Source: Phyllobacterium myrsinacearum
Lineage (GTDB): Bacteria > Pseudomonadota > Alphaproteobacteria > Rhizobiales > Rhizobiaceae
Reading direction: 5' to 3'
Length of the DNA stretch: 64,000 nt
NCBI RefSeq assembly: GCF_002980555.1
Contig: NZ_PVBT01000004.1
Coordinates: 353,677 to 417,676 of the forward strand
Made by a program: the position numbers and the translations under genes. Below, piece by piece: positions 46,134 through 55,547 of the stretch; positions within the stretch are counted from its first letter, which is position 1, and every line of letters starts with the position of its first letter. The notes beneath the pieces are model-generated. The model made no database searches, was not told the origin of the DNA, and worked only from the letters and a program-made list of their open reading frames with translations.

Positions 46134-47030
46134 ATGAACAAGCGCGCTGTTTTCAAAAGCTGGTGGTTGCCCGTCCTCTTTGCATTGCCGCAACTCCTGC
46201 TCATTTTGTTCTTTTTCTATTGGCCGGCCATTTCGGTTTTCAACTGGGCTTTCACTCTGGAACCCGCCTTTGGCGGCGCGGGCGAACGTCTCTTCGTTGG
46301 TTTTGACAATTTTCGCGAAGTTTTCGCTGACAGCGAATATTGGCGCTCCGTGTCCCTGAGCCTGTTCTTTGCGTTCACGGCGACCGGACTGTCGATGTTC
46401 ATCGCCTTTATCCTCGCGATCTGCGTTGACCGCCAGCTGAAGGGATCGAGCCTGTTCCGGTTCTTTTATATCTGGCCCTATGCCATTGCCGCCCCGGCGG
46501 TGGGCCTGGCATTCCGCTTCATCTTTGCACCGGAAAGCGGCCTGATCGCGGTGGTGAACACCTGGTCGCCCGATCTGTGGAACCCAGCCAAGTATGGCAG
46601 TCACGCCATGATCCTCGTCATCATCTGCTTTGCGTGGAAGTGGATCGGCTACAACTTCATCTTCATGACGGCCGGCCTGCAATCCATCCCGCGCAGCCTG
46701 CTTGAAGCATCGTCCATGGATGGCTCTGGCCCGGTGCGCCGCGCGCTCGATATCCAGATTCCGCTGCTGGCGCCAACCCTGTTCTTTCTTCTGGTTCTCA
46801 ATCTGACCGAGAGTTTTGTCGGTCCAGATACATTCGGTATCGTCGATCTGACCACCGAAGGCGGACCCAACAAGGCGACTGATGTCATGGTCTACCGCAT
46901 CGTCAGCGAAGCCTTCCGCGGCCTGAATTACTCCGGCGCAGCGGCCCAGAGCCTCGTCCTGATCGGACTCATCATGGTGTTCACGTTCATCCAGTTCCGC
47001 TTCGTCGAGCGGCGCGTGCATTACAAGTAG
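46134..47030 (+). CDS. ugpA: Glycerol-3-phosphate ABC transporter permease
   Basis: A 298-residue six-helix permease. The ATG at 46134 (MNKRAVFKSWWLPVLF) is preferred over a TTG 12 bases earlier. WPAISVFNWAFTLEPAFG, the ATPase-contact loop LLEASSMDGSGPVRRALDIQIPLL and FGIVDLTTEGGPNKATDVMVY are characteristic of UgpA. It is followed by ugpE after 10 bases. Confidence 0.88.
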   Translation: MNKRAVFKSWWLPVLFALPQLLLILFFFYWPAISVFNWAFTLEPAFGGAGERLFVGFDNFREVFADSEYWRSVSLSLFFAFTATGLSMFIAFILAICVDRQLKGSSLFRFFYIWPYAIAAPAVGLAFRFIFAPESGLIAVVNTWSPDLWNPAKYGSHAMILVIICFAWKWIGYNFIFMTAGLQSIPRSLLEASSMDGSGPVRRALDIQIPLLAPTLFFLLVLNLTESFVGPDTFGIVDLTTEGGPNKATDVMVYRIVSEAFRGLNYSGAAAQSLVLIGLIMVFTFIQFRFVERRVHYK

Positions 47031-47040
47031 GATTCCGGCG

Positions 47041-47928
47041 ATGATCGAACGCACACCCATACTCAACGCCATTACCTATCTCATCATGATCCTGGGGCTG
47101 ATCCTCATCCTTGGGCCGTTCTGGATGATTTTCACGGCCTCCACCCAGTCGCTGCAGGAGGTCACGGCCGTGCCCTTCAACATGACGCCCGGCGGCGATT
47201 TCCTGAAGAATGTTCACGCTGCCTGGGATCGCGCCAATCTTGGCCCGGCACTGCTCAACAGCCTCATCACTTCGCTTCTGGTCATGGCGGGCAAGATCGC
47301 CCTGGCGGCGCTGAGCGCTTTCGCCATCGTCTATTTCAAGAGCCCGCTGCGTCACGTCTTCTTCTGGATGGTTTTCATGACGCTGATGCTGCCGCTCGAA
47401 GTGCGCGTCATCCCGACCTACAACATCGCTTCGGATGTGTTCGAACCGGTTCGCTGGATCATCCAGACCGTCACCGGCATCGAATTGTCATTGCAGTGGA
47501 ATCTGCTCAACTCCTATTCGGGTCTGGTCCTGCCGCTGATTGCGACGGCGACAGGCACGTTCCTTTACCGGCAGTTCTACATGACGCTCCCCGACGAACT
47601 GGCAGAGGCGGCCAAGATGGACGGCGCGCGGCCACTGCGCTTCTTCATCGATATCCTGCTGCCGCTGTCGCGCACCAATATGCTGGCGCTGGCAACAATC
47701 ATGTTCGTCTATGCATGGAACCAGTATCTCTGGCCCAAGCTGATGACCACCGATGCCAGCTACCAGACGGCCATGGTCGCCATGCGCGCGCTGGTGCCGT
47801 CCGTCAACGCCCTGCCTGAATGGAACGTCTCCATGGCCGGCGCCCTCATCATCATGTTGCCACCCCTGGTCGTCGTTGCTGTCCTGCAACGCTGGTTTGT
47901 CCGTGGCCTGGTTTCGACCGAGAAATAA
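47041..47928 (+). CDS. ugpE: Glycerol-3-phosphate ABC transporter permease
   Basis: A 295-residue six-helix permease of the MalG/UgpE type. [16 protein letters not shown] in the first periplasmic part, [16 protein letters not shown], the contact loop [27 protein letters not shown] and [17 protein letters not shown] match UgpE. The gene lies between ugpA and ugpC on the same strand and gives the second half of the membrane channel. Confidence 0.88.
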   Translation: MIERTPILNAITYLIMILGLILILGPFWMIFTASTQSLQEVTAVPFNMTPGGDFLKNVHAAWDRANLGPALLNSLITSLLVMAGKIALAALSAFAIVYFKSPLRHVFFWMVFMTLMLPLEVRVIPTYNIASDVFEPVRWIIQTVTGIELSLQWNLLNSYSGLVLPLIATATGTFLYRQFYMTLPDELAEAAKMDGARPLRFFIDILLPLSRTNMLALATIMFVYAWNQYLWPKLMTTDASYQTAMVAMRALVPSVNALPEWNVSMAGALIIMLPPLVVVAVLQRWFVRGLVSTEK

Positions 47929-47939
47929 AGGAAGTAGCA

Positions 47940-49061
47940 ATGGCTGAAATTGGCATCAAGGACGTGCGCAAGACCTATGGCAGCACGCAGATCCTGCATG
48001 GCGTCGACCTGAATTTCAAATCCGGCGAGTTTGTCGTCATTCTCGGACCCTCCGGCTGCGGGAAGTCGACATTGCTGCGCATGATCGCGGGCCTTGAAGA
48101 AATCACCTCCGGAGAGATCTCGATCGATGGCAAGGTGGTCAATAATCTTGAGCCGCGTGATCGCGGCTGCTCGATGGTGTTCCAGAACTACGCGCTCTAT
48201 CCGCATATGAATGTTGCCGCCAATATCGGCTATGCCCTGAAGGTTGCCGGTGTTCCGCGCGCCGAGCGCGACCGGCGCATTGCAGAAACGGCCAAGATCG
48301 TCGGGCTGGAAGAATTGCTCGACCGCAAACCGGCACAGCTTTCCGGCGGCCAGCGGCAGCGTGTCGCCATGGGCCGCGCGATCATCCGCGAACCGAAGGT
48401 GTTTCTGTTCGACGAGCCGCTGTCCAATCTCGACGCCAAGCTGCGCGTGCAGATGCGCGTGGAAATCCGCCGCCTGCACAAGCGCCTGTCGGCAACCTCG
48501 GTCTTTGTCACCCACGATCAGGTGGAGGCGATGACCCTGGCTGACAAGCTGATTGTCATGAACAAGGGCCATGTGGAACAGGTTGGCACGCCGCTTGAAA
48601 TCTACCACCGTCCGCGCACGCGGTTTGTCGGAACTTTCATCGGCTCGCCCGCGATGAATTTCTTCGACGCGACTATTGCTGCAGGCGGCGATCATGTGCT
48701 GCTGGATGGTATCGTGCAGGCAATCGACCCGGTGCTTGGCGGCCAGAACGCGGGGACCGCGGTTTCCGTCGGAATTCGTCCCGAACATTGCCGTCTCGTT
48801 CCCGCCGGTACCGTGAACAGTGTTCCGGCCAATGTCGATTTCATCGAAGAACTCGGCTCCGGCCGCATCGTTCACGTGGAGATTGACGGGCTGAGCTTTG
48901 CCGTATCAGTTGAAGAAGATCAGTTCTTCGAGCAAGGCGCGGTTGCAGGTCTGCAGTTGCCCTCTGAACATATTCATCTGTTTTCGCAGGAAACCGGTTT
49001 GCGCCTTGACGATGCTCCGGCAGCGGCGCGTCAACCAGCCTCGAAAACAGTGGCTGCATAA
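47940..49061 (+). CDS. ugpC: Glycerol-3-phosphate ABC transporter ATP-binding protein
   Basis: A 373-residue MalK-type ATPase. Walker [11 protein letters not shown]-loop [10 protein letters not shown], signature LSGGQRQRV, Walker B VFLFDEP and the switch histidine in [10 protein letters not shown] are intact, and the C-terminal regulatory TOBE region begins at [19 protein letters not shown] lies just before the start. It closely resembles the ATPase of the neighbouring sugar importer (42249-43325), showing common ancestry or recent duplication of the CUT1 module. Confidence 0.88.
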   Translation: MAEIGIKDVRKTYGSTQILHGVDLNFKSGEFVVILGPSGCGKSTLLRMIAGLEEITSGEISIDGKVVNNLEPRDRGCSMVFQNYALYPHMNVAANIGYALKVAGVPRAERDRRIAETAKIVGLEELLDRKPAQLSGGQRQRVAMGRAIIREPKVFLFDEPLSNLDAKLRVQMRVEIRRLHKRLSATSVFVTHDQVEAMTLADKLIVMNKGHVEQVGTPLEIYHRPRTRFVGTFIGSPAMNFFDATIAAGGDHVLLDGIVQAIDPVLGGQNAGTAVSVGIRPEHCRLVPAGTVNSVPANVDFIEELGSGRIVHVEIDGLSFAVSVEEDQFFEQGAVAGLQLPSEHIHLFSQETGLRLDDAPAAARQPASKTVAA

Positions 49062-49082
49062 CCCGACTTGAAAGGATCAAAT

Positions 49083-50006
49083 ATGAGCTCGGATTCAACC
49101 ATTTCCGCCGTTGGCTTTTGCACCTACACGGGCAAGGGCAATTTTGACACGCTGGAAGACGCCCTTCGTACCATTGCCGGTCTCGGAGCCAATGCCGCCG
49201 AATTGTCGTTGTACGGCGAGGAAATCATCTCGGGCGGCCGGATTATTCCGGGACGCGCCGAACGCCTGACCGCGATCACCCGCCAGTTCGACCTGCGCTA
49301 CAGCGTGCATGGCCAGATCGTCTCCAATTTCATGGACCGCGAGCACCTGGAGTACCAAAAGGCCGTTGTTCGCGCGATGCTGGAGCTGTGCAATCGCGTT
49401 GAAGCGGGCATCCTCGTGCATCACAGCGGCAGTGCCAAAATGCCGGCCCAGTCGCGCATCGCCGATCTCGACAAGATGGAGCGCGATGCGCTTGCCGAAA
49501 TGGCTGAAATTGCCAAAGGCTATGGCGTGCGGATTGCCTTGGAAAACATTTTCGCGGTCACCGATGCGGAGTATCGCCAGACACCGGCGCAGGTTGGCGA
49601 AACCGTGCAGGCTATCGGCAGTGCCAATGTGTGCGGTCTCATTGATTTCAGCCATGCCTACATCGAAAGCACGCGGCTTGGTCTTGACTGGCGTGAACAG
49701 ATCAAGGCGATGGCACCGGTCACGGGGCATCTGCACGTGCATGACAGCTTCGGCCGTCCCTACAACAGCATGACCAAATTCTATCATCCGGCTGAGGCAA
49801 CGGCGCTTGGCATTGGTGACCTGCACCTGCCGATCGGCTGGGGCGACATTCCCTGGGAAGAAATTTTTGAGGAGCTGACGTTCCTGCCCGACACCATGCT
49901 GATCATGGAAATCGTCGAGAACCGGTTTGCCAATGAACAGGCCGATTGCCTCGCGCGTGCGCTCAAACTGGCCGAGATCGCCAACAGCCGCCGTCTGGCC
50001 GCTTAG
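49083..50006 (+). CDS. Sugar phosphate isomerase/epimerase-family TIM barrel
   Basis: A 307-residue protein of the xylose-isomerase-like (AP endonuclease 2) superfamily. AAAGGA before the ATG at 49083 fixes the start. Metal-ligand positions are visible as ALENIF (Glu), IDFSHAYIES (Asp/His), HLHVHDSFGRP and IMEIVENRF (Glu). It could isomerise a sugar or a phosphodiester-derived sugar taken up through the ugp-like importer just upstream, which is 21 bases away on the same strand. Glycerophosphodiester hydrolysis by the same metal site is another possibility. Exact activity unknown. Confidence 0.75.
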   Translation: MSSDSTISAVGFCTYTGKGNFDTLEDALRTIAGLGANAAELSLYGEEIISGGRIIPGRAERLTAITRQFDLRYSVHGQIVSNFMDREHLEYQKAVVRAMLELCNRVEAGILVHHSGSAKMPAQSRIADLDKMERDALAEMAEIAKGYGVRIALENIFAVTDAEYRQTPAQVGETVQAIGSANVCGLIDFSHAYIESTRLGLDWREQIKAMAPVTGHLHVHDSFGRPYNSMTKFYHPAEATALGIGDLHLPIGWGDIPWEEIFEELTFLPDTMLIMEIVENRFANEQADCLARALKLAEIANSRRLAA

Positions 50007-50112
50007 GTGAAAGCGGCGCGGCCGGCTGGTTGACCGCGCCCCTTGCTTCTGGTCACAATGGCAGTCATCGGGACCGGCTGTTGCCGGTCTCTTGCTACTG
50101 GGAATTGTGAAC

Positions 50113-50451
50113 ATGGCTGACCATATTCTGTTTGTTGCAAATGATGCCGCTGAATGGACCAGGACCGAGCCCGGCGTCAGCCGCCGCATCATGGCCTATC
50201 TGCCGGAAATGATGCTGGTGGAAGTGCAGTTTGAAAAGGATGCTGTCGGCTCGCTGCATTCGCATCCGCATATCCAGGCAAGCTATATCGCTGAAGGACG
50301 TTTTGAAGTCACGATTGACGGCGTCAGCCAGGTGCTGGAACAGGGCGGCAGCTTCATCGTCCCGTCCAATCTCGTCCACGGCGTCAAGGCGCTGGAAAAG
50401 GGCCGCCTGATCGACAGTTTCTCGCCCTATCGGGCGGAGTTCCTGGCCTAA
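50113..50451 (+). CDS. Small cupin-domain protein
   Basis: A 112-residue single cupin barrel. Metal motif 1 is GSLHSHPHIQASYIAEGRFE and motif 2 is GGSFIVPSNLVHGVKAL, so three histidines and a glutamate can hold a metal. Small cupins of this type are isomerases, decarboxylase helpers or sensors of ligands. A GACCGGC-TGTT-GCCGGTC hairpin (50072-50089) sits in the leader. Next on the strand is an amino-acid importer; the preceding sugar isomerase is also on this strand, so it could belong to either set. Confidence 0.8.
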   Translation: MADHILFVANDAAEWTRTEPGVSRRIMAYLPEMMLVEVQFEKDAVGSLHSHPHIQASYIAEGRFEVTIDGVSQVLEQGGSFIVPSNLVHGVKALEKGRLIDSFSPYRAEFLA

Positions 50452-50543
50452 GCCACACGCTCAATTTTCATGCTGCCACCGCTTGACAGCATCCTTGCGA
50501 TAGGCAAAACTGAAACCGGTTTCACTTTGCGCCGGACGGACGT

Positions 50544-51212
50544 TTGACCTTTGATCTGACCATATTGGCGCCGCACATTCCTTTCCTCGTGAAAGGTGCG
50601 GTCCTGACAGCCGAGGCTTGCGTGCTGGCGCTTGCCGGCAGCCTGTGCATTGGCACGGTCGTTGCGGCGCTGGTCACATCGGCGTCGCCGCTTCTCTCCC
50701 GCATTGCCTATGTCTATGTCGATCTGTTCCGCAACATTCCGTTCATCGTCCAGCTCTTCTTTTTCTTCTACGGCCTGCCGGAGATCGGCATTTACATCGA
50801 TGCGTTCACCACGGGTGTTATTGCGCTCTCGATCGCGGGCGGCGCTTTTACCTCGGATGTGATCCGGTCCGGAATCCTGTCGATCGATCCCGGCATTCTG
50901 GAAGCCGCCGAAGTCAGCGGGCTTTCCAAACCGACGATCTTCCGCAAGATCGTCATGCCGATTGCCTTGAGGACCTCGGTGCGGCCCCTGGGTTCGGTTT
51001 TCGTCAATCTCATCCTGACATCGTCGATCCTCTCGACGATCACGCTGAACGAATTGACCGGTTCGGCCAAGATCGTGGCATCGGATACATTCCGGCCCTT
51101 TGAAATTTATGCGGTTCTGCTTGTCGCCTATGCCTGCCTGACCTATCTGGTCTCGCTCGCCATCGGCGCGTTGCATCGCTATCTCAACCGTGATCAGACA
51201 GAGGCCGCCTGA
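50544..51212 (+). CDS. Polar amino-acid ABC transporter permease 1 (HisM type)
   Basis: A 222-residue permease starting at TTG after CGGACGGA. It has about five helices, and the family hallmarks YVDLFRNIPFIVQLFFFFYGLP, AFTSDVIRSGILSIDPGILEAAEVSGLS and RKIVMPIALR, which form the ATPase-contact region. Its stop overlaps the next permease by TGATG. It belongs to a PAAT-type importer whose binding protein is encoded at 53569. Confidence 0.92.
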   Translation: MTFDLTILAPHIPFLVKGAVLTAEACVLALAGSLCIGTVVAALVTSASPLLSRIAYVYVDLFRNIPFIVQLFFFFYGLPEIGIYIDAFTTGVIALSIAGGAFTSDVIRSGILSIDPGILEAAEVSGLSKPTIFRKIVMPIALRTSVRPLGSVFVNLILTSSILSTITLNELTGSAKIVASDTFRPFEIYAVLLVAYACLTYLVSLAIGALHRYLNRDQTEAA

Positions 51213-51883
51213 TGCGTTATACGGCGTTCACCTCCTATGACATCGTCCTGCTCGCGCAGGGGCTGGGTGTTTCCCTCGCGCTTTTCCTGGCAACGACAAT
51301 CATCGGCCTTTTCATCGGCTCTCTGTGGGCGGTCATCCGGTTCTATCGCATTCCCGTGCTGGCGCAGATCGTGGCTGTCGTCGCGGAAGTGCTGAAAAAC
51401 TCCCCGGTTCTGGTCCAGCTGTTTCTCGTGTTCTTCGGCTTGCCCGCTTTTGCCAAGATCAACGTAACGCCGGTCGAGGCGGCGGTGATCACGCTGTCGG
51501 GCAATACGGCGGCATTCGTCTATGTCATTGCCGTGTCGGCGATCGAATCCATCGGCCGCGACCAGATCGAGGCCGCCCGGGTTTTCGGTCTGTCACGCTG
51601 GCAAATTCTTCGCCGCATCATCGCACCGCAGGCCATGGCCTTTGCCATCGGTCCGCTGACCGGTCTTCTCGTGAACCAGCTGCAGGTGACATCGCTGATA
51701 TCGGTGATCGGCGTGGTGGACCTGACGAAGATCGGCAATATTCTCAATCTGCGCACGCTGAAACCATTCATCGTCTGGGCTGTCGTCGGCGGGCTTTACT
51801 ATGTCATGGCCAAGCTCGTCGCCTTTGGCGGAGCCAGACTGGAGAAGCGGTTGAGGGCGCACACCGCATGGAAGGGTCTGTGA
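51212..51883 (+). CDS. Polar amino-acid ABC transporter permease 2 (HisQ type)
   Basis: A 223-residue permease with about five helices. VLKNSPVLVQLFLVFFGLP, FVYVIAVSAIESIGRDQIEAARVFGLSRWQILRRIIAPQAM and the final hydrophobic helices match the HisQ/GlnP family. It is coupled to the first permease by TGATG, and the ATPase gene begins two bases later. It forms the transport channel with its partner. Confidence 0.92.
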   Translation: MRYTAFTSYDIVLLAQGLGVSLALFLATTIIGLFIGSLWAVIRFYRIPVLAQIVAVVAEVLKNSPVLVQLFLVFFGLPAFAKINVTPVEAAVITLSGNTAAFVYVIAVSAIESIGRDQIEAARVFGLSRWQILRRIIAPQAMAFAIGPLTGLLVNQLQVTSLISVIGVVDLTKIGNILNLRTLKPFIVWAVVGGLYYVMAKLVAFGGARLEKRLRAHTAWKGL

Positions 51884-51884
51884 A

Positions 51885-52619
51885 ATGATCAGCGTAAGAG
51901 GAGTACGCAAGGCGTTTGGTTCTGCGACCGTACTCGACGGAATAGACCTTGATGTGCATAGCGGTGAAGTCGTGTCCATTCTCGGCTCCAGCGGCTCGGG
52001 CAAATCGACCCTGATCCGCTGCATGAACGGCCTGGAAAAGCTCGATGGCGGGCGTATCACCATTGACGATTTCGACGTGTCGCGCCCGAAGGAGCTGTCG
52101 GAAGCGCGCAAGCGGTCGGCAACGGTCTTCCAGCTTTTCAATCTCTACCCCCACATGACGGCCGTGCAGAACATTGCGCTGGCGCCGGTGGAAGTCCTGA
52201 AAATACCGCGCAAGCAGGCGGAAGCCGATGCGCGCACACTTCTGGACTCCGTCGGGCTGAGTGCCCGTGCCGACGCTTTTCCGGCGCAGCTCTCCGGCGG
52301 GCAACGTCAGCGTGTCGGCATCTGCCGGGCGCTCGCCATGAAGCCGCGCTATCTCCTGCTCGATGAAATCACGAGTGCGCTCGATCCCGAGATGACCTCG
52401 GATGTGCTGGCCATTCTCGCCAAGCTCGCCCATGACGGAACGACGATGGTTTTCGTCACGCATGAAATCGAGTTTGCCCGCACCATCTCGTCGCGGATCG
52501 TCTTTCTCGACAAGGGACAGCTCGTCGTCGACCTGCCGACCGCTGAGTTCTTTGCAGCCGATGGCGGCATGGCCAAGCCACGCATCGCCCAGTTTCTCTC
52601 CAAAATGCGTAAAGACTGA
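51885..52619 (+). CDS. Polar amino-acid ABC transporter ATP-binding protein (GlnQ/HisP type)
   Basis: A 244-residue ATPase without a regulatory tail. Walker A GSSGSGKST, Q-loop VFQLFNLYPHMT, signature [14 protein letters not shown], Walker B LLLDEITSALDPE and switch FVTHEIEFA are complete; the Walker B end reads EITSALD rather than EPTSALD, a change often seen in this family. It lies between the permeases and the Ntn hydrolase gene. No isolated domain suggests regulation. Confidence 0.92.
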   Translation: MISVRGVRKAFGSATVLDGIDLDVHSGEVVSILGSSGSGKSTLIRCMNGLEKLDGGRITIDDFDVSRPKELSEARKRSATVFQLFNLYPHMTAVQNIALAPVEVLKIPRKQAEADARTLLDSVGLSARADAFPAQLSGGQRQRVGICRALAMKPRYLLLDEITSALDPEMTSDVLAILAKLAHDGTTMVFVTHEIEFARTISSRIVFLDKGQLVVDLPTAEFFAADGGMAKPRIAQFLSKMRKD

Positions 52620-52621
52620 CA

Positions 52622-53572
52622 ATGATCCTGATTGCGAACAACGAGGCTTGGCCGGGTTTTGCCAGGAGCGTCGAGCTCCTCAAGCAGGAGGCGCATGGCC
52701 TCGACGCCATGGTTGCCGGTATCAGCGAAGTCGAGCGCGAAGTGAAGGTCCGCAGTGTCGGTTATGGCGGCTGGCCCAACATGCTCGGGCGCATGGAGTT
52801 CGATGCGGGTGTGATGAATGGCACGACGCGCGATGTCGGCGCTGTCGGTGCCGTCCCCGATACGCTGCCCGTTGCGGCGCTCGCGCATGAAGTGATGAAA
52901 CGATTACCGCATGTCATGCTGACCGGCGATGGCGCCCGCCGTTTTGCCACGGAAATCGGGTTTCCGCTCGATGAAACGTTATATGAAGACAGCAAGCGCG
53001 TCTGGTGGGAGCGGTTGCAGAAGGAATTGACACCGGAGGAGCTGGCAGCCTTTCCTGATATTCCGCTCGCGCCCTTGAGCCGCACCATTACCGACCCCGA
53101 ACGGGTCCGCGATACCACGGTGTTTCTGTCGAAAGATTCCGCCAACGGTATTCACGCGGTCACGTCCACCTCCGGCTGGGCCTGGAAATATCCGGGGCGC
53201 CTCGGCGATTCGCCCATTGCCGGTGCCGGGTTCTACGCGGACAGCCGTTATGGCGCCGCCGCCTGCACCCATACGGGTGAAATGACCATCCGCTGCGGCA
53301 CGGCCCGCAGTATCGTGCTTGCCATGCGCTTCGGACATTCGCTACGGGAAGCGGTCGATTTGGCGATGGAAGACCTCGCACAGCTGACCACCGGATTCTT
53401 GGCTGGCGTGGTCATTCATGCAATCGACGCCAAGGGCAATCACGAGGTGGCAAGTTTCCGCTGCGACGATGAAATCAAATACTGGTTCTGGGAAGCCGGG
53501 ATGGAGGAACCCGAACGCCGGCTTGCCCGAAAATATGATCCGCAACAAACAACACAAAGGGGACATTCATGA
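52622..53572 (+). CDS. Ntn-hydrolase: aspartylglucosaminidase/isoaspartyl peptidase-like
   Basis: A 316-residue N-terminal nucleophile hydrolase with no signal peptide, so it acts in the cytoplasm. Alignment to glycosylasparaginases puts the self-cleavage and nucleophile at Thr165 in RDT-TVFL, where classical enzymes read HDT-IGMV, and the substrate-binding Arg/Asp are in GRLGDSPIAGAGFYAD, with THTGE completing the site. Such enzymes cut GlcNAc-Asn or isoaspartyl bonds. It is embedded in an amino-acid ABC operon between ATPase and binding-protein genes, implying that the imported compound is its substrate. Confidence 0.85.
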   Translation: MILIANNEAWPGFARSVELLKQEAHGLDAMVAGISEVEREVKVRSVGYGGWPNMLGRMEFDAGVMNGTTRDVGAVGAVPDTLPVAALAHEVMKRLPHVMLTGDGARRFATEIGFPLDETLYEDSKRVWWERLQKELTPEELAAFPDIPLAPLSRTITDPERVRDTTVFLSKDSANGIHAVTSTSGWAWKYPGRLGDSPIAGAGFYADSRYGAAACTHTGEMTIRCGTARSIVLAMRFGHSLREAVDLAMEDLAQLTTGFLAGVVIHAIDAKGNHEVASFRCDDEIKYWFWEAGMEEPERRLARKYDPQQTTQRGHS

Positions 53573-54366
53573 AACGGTTCATTGGAAAACTGGCCGCGCT
53601 CGCGCTGACCGGCGCACTGGCTTTTACCGGCGTGGCGCATGCCGGGAAGATCGACGACATCCGCGCGCAGGGAAAGGTCCGCATCGGCGTGTCGCTGGGC
53701 GGCGAGCCCATCGGTTTCCGCGACGACAAGAACAACCCGGTCGGCTATGACGTCGATGTGGCAACCATGCTGGCGGCCAAGCTCGGCGTTCCCGTCGAGT
53801 TCACCGACGTTTCCGGCGATGCCCGCGTGTCCATGCTGGTCTCCGGCCAGCTTGATATTGTGGTGGCCAATACCTCGGCGACGCTGGAACGCGCCAAGAC
53901 CGTCAATTTCTCGATCCCCTACAACCGTGCCGGCCTGCGCGTCATCGTGCAGAAGGATGCGGGTATTGCCAAGCTGGAAGACCTGGCGGGCAAGAAGGTG
54001 GTCGTTGGCCGTGGCACAACAGGCGAAAGCTTCCTGAAGAAGAGCGTGCCGACGGCGGAACTGGTCTATACCGACAATTTCTCGCCCGATGGCGTGCTGC
54101 TCCTGCAGCAGAAGCGTGTTGCCGCGGCGATCGAGGACTCGTCGCTGCTCGACTATCTCGCCACCAAGAACGACAATCTGGTAACCTTGCCCGGTCTCTA
54201 TTCCAACGATCCGATCGGTATTGCCGTTGCCAAGGGCGATCCGGAATTCGTCCGCTGGCTTGATATGTTCGTCTCCGACTACATCCAGTCCGGCGCCTAT
54301 GATGCGAATTACAAGAAGTGGTGGGGCGAAAAAGCCAACCCGCCGGCGCTGACGCCGCTCTGGTAA
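53569..54366 (+). CDS. Amino-acid ABC transporter periplasmic binding protein
   Basis: A 265-residue family 3 binding protein with a Sec signal peptide ending VAHA. Mature-domain marks are GKVRIGVSLGGEPIGFRDDKNNPVGYDVDVA at the N-lobe and DIVVANTSATLERAKTVNFS, typical of PAAT binding proteins. It overlaps the hydrolase gene by four bases, giving the order permease-permease-ATPase-hydrolase-binding protein. A terminator follows. The ligand cannot be deduced, but the hydrolase suggests an asparagine- or aspartate-linked compound. Confidence 0.92.
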   Translation: MKRFIGKLAALALTGALAFTGVAHAGKIDDIRAQGKVRIGVSLGGEPIGFRDDKNNPVGYDVDVATMLAAKLGVPVEFTDVSGDARVSMLVSGQLDIVVANTSATLERAKTVNFSIPYNRAGLRVIVQKDAGIAKLEDLAGKKVVVGRGTTGESFLKKSVPTAELVYTDNFSPDGVLLLQQKRVAAAIEDSSLLDYLATKNDNLVTLPGLYSNDPIGIAVAKGDPEFVRWLDMFVSDYIQSGAYDANYKKWWGEKANPPALTPLW

Positions 54367-54375
54367 TATCAAGGC

Positions 54376-54408
54376 AAGGGCCGGGCATTGTTCCCGGCCT
54401 TTGCTTTT
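54376..54408 (+). terminator. Intrinsic terminator after the amino-acid importer operon
   Basis: GGCCGGG (54379-54385) pairs with CCCGGCC (54393-54399), extended by A-T pairs on both sides, followed by TTTGCTTTT. It also lies directly beyond the end of the convergent lacI-type gene and may serve both directions. Confidence 0.82.
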
Positions 54409-54411
54409 CGC

Positions 54412-55410
54412 TCAGGAGCTTGACCGCGCGACGAAGTAGGTTGGCACCTGGATGAGTTTCTCGCCAGCGTTGAACAGGGCTGGCTCCCGCAGAAACTTGA
54501 GGATTTCATCGATATAGGCTGCTTTGTCATAGCCGATGGATGAAATCGGATAGGCCTCGTATTCCGCCAGGGTCACGTCGTCGAAGCCATAGAGCCGGAA
54601 TGTCCGCGGCCGGTTGTCGGGAAACGCGTTGCGGTGCACATCGAGAACGCCCATGGCCATCGCGTCGGAGGTGCAGAACACCGCGTCGGCTGCCTGCCAA
54701 TCGGATGACGATGCCACATGGCGGCCGCTCTGGTAGGAATAGTCGCCGCGCAGCTCCGCGACCAGCCTGATCTCCTGGCGCTGCAGTTCCGATTTGTAGA
54801 CGGCGATACGCGTCTGTTCGACCGGCGAGGCGGACCGGCCTGTCACCAGCAGCGCACTGCGCACGCCCTTGTTTCGGGCATCCGTGACAGCCGCGGCGAT
54901 CCCCACCTGTTCATCGGGAATAATGGCGGGGGAACTGGCATCCCGCATGCCGTTGAGCATCAGGACGCTGTCGTTGCGGAACATTTTGCGCACCGTTTCC
55001 GCATCGGCGAAATCGGAGAACACGAGGGCCGCATCGACGTGATAGGCAATGCCGTTGCGCAGGAACTCGTCAATCCGTTCGGCCGAGCCGACGCGAACAA
55101 AAATCACCTGTTTGCCGATGGACTGGATCTGGCTGATCAGGAGATCGAACAGGTCGAGATCCGACAGATCATGGATGTGGTTGACGATGACGGCTACGAG
55201 ATTGACGGTCTTTGTCGTCAGGCTCCGCGCCAACAGGTTGGGTTTGAAGCCAAGCTTGGCAGCCGCTGCCAATACCCGCTCCCGTTTGTCCGCCGAAACG
55301 GGTCGCGGTTCACTTGACAGCGCCCGGGACGCGATGGCGCGGGAGACGCCCGCCAGTTCGGCGACATCCGCAATGGTCGGCAGGGTGTGGCGCTTGCGCG
55401 GATCGGTCAT
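54412..55410 (-). CDS. LacI-family transcriptional regulator
   Basis: A 332-residue repressor-type protein (an ATG at 55422 would add four residues). The DNA-binding head is TIADVAELAGVSRAIASRALS, followed by the hinge-helix region ANLLARSLTTKT-like sequence and a periplasmic-binding-protein-like core (VNLVAVIVNHIHD, FVRVGSAERID, AMAMGVLDVHRNAFPD). The hinge helix has LLARSLTTKTVN. It is on the same strand as the hydroxypyruvate-isomerase-like gene and convergent with the amino-acid importer. Its effector is unknown. Confidence 0.9.
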   Translation of the reverse strand: MTDPRKRHTLPTIADVAELAGVSRAIASRALSSEPRPVSADKRERVLAAAAKLGFKPNLLARSLTTKTVNLVAVIVNHIHDLSDLDLFDLLISQIQSIGKQVIFVRVGSAERIDEFLRNGIAYHVDAALVFSDFADAETVRKMFRNDSVLMLNGMRDASSPAIIPDEQVGIAAAVTDARNKGVRSALLVTGRSASPVEQTRIAVYKSELQRQEIRLVAELRGDYSYQSGRHVASSSDWQAADAVFCTSDAMAMGVLDVHRNAFPDNRPRTFRLYGFDDVTLAEYEAYPISSIGYDKAAYIDEILKFLREPALFNAGEKLIQVPTYFVARSSS

Positions 55411-55547
55411 GGATATCGGCATCCTTCATGTCTGATCCGCTCTTTGGTGGTGCCAAAAACGACGCACTGATAAGCAGCCGGCAGGAAGCGAGGATCAATC
55501 CATGCTTACCTGCTTCTCCCTCAGCACTTCAATAGCAAAACACACGT

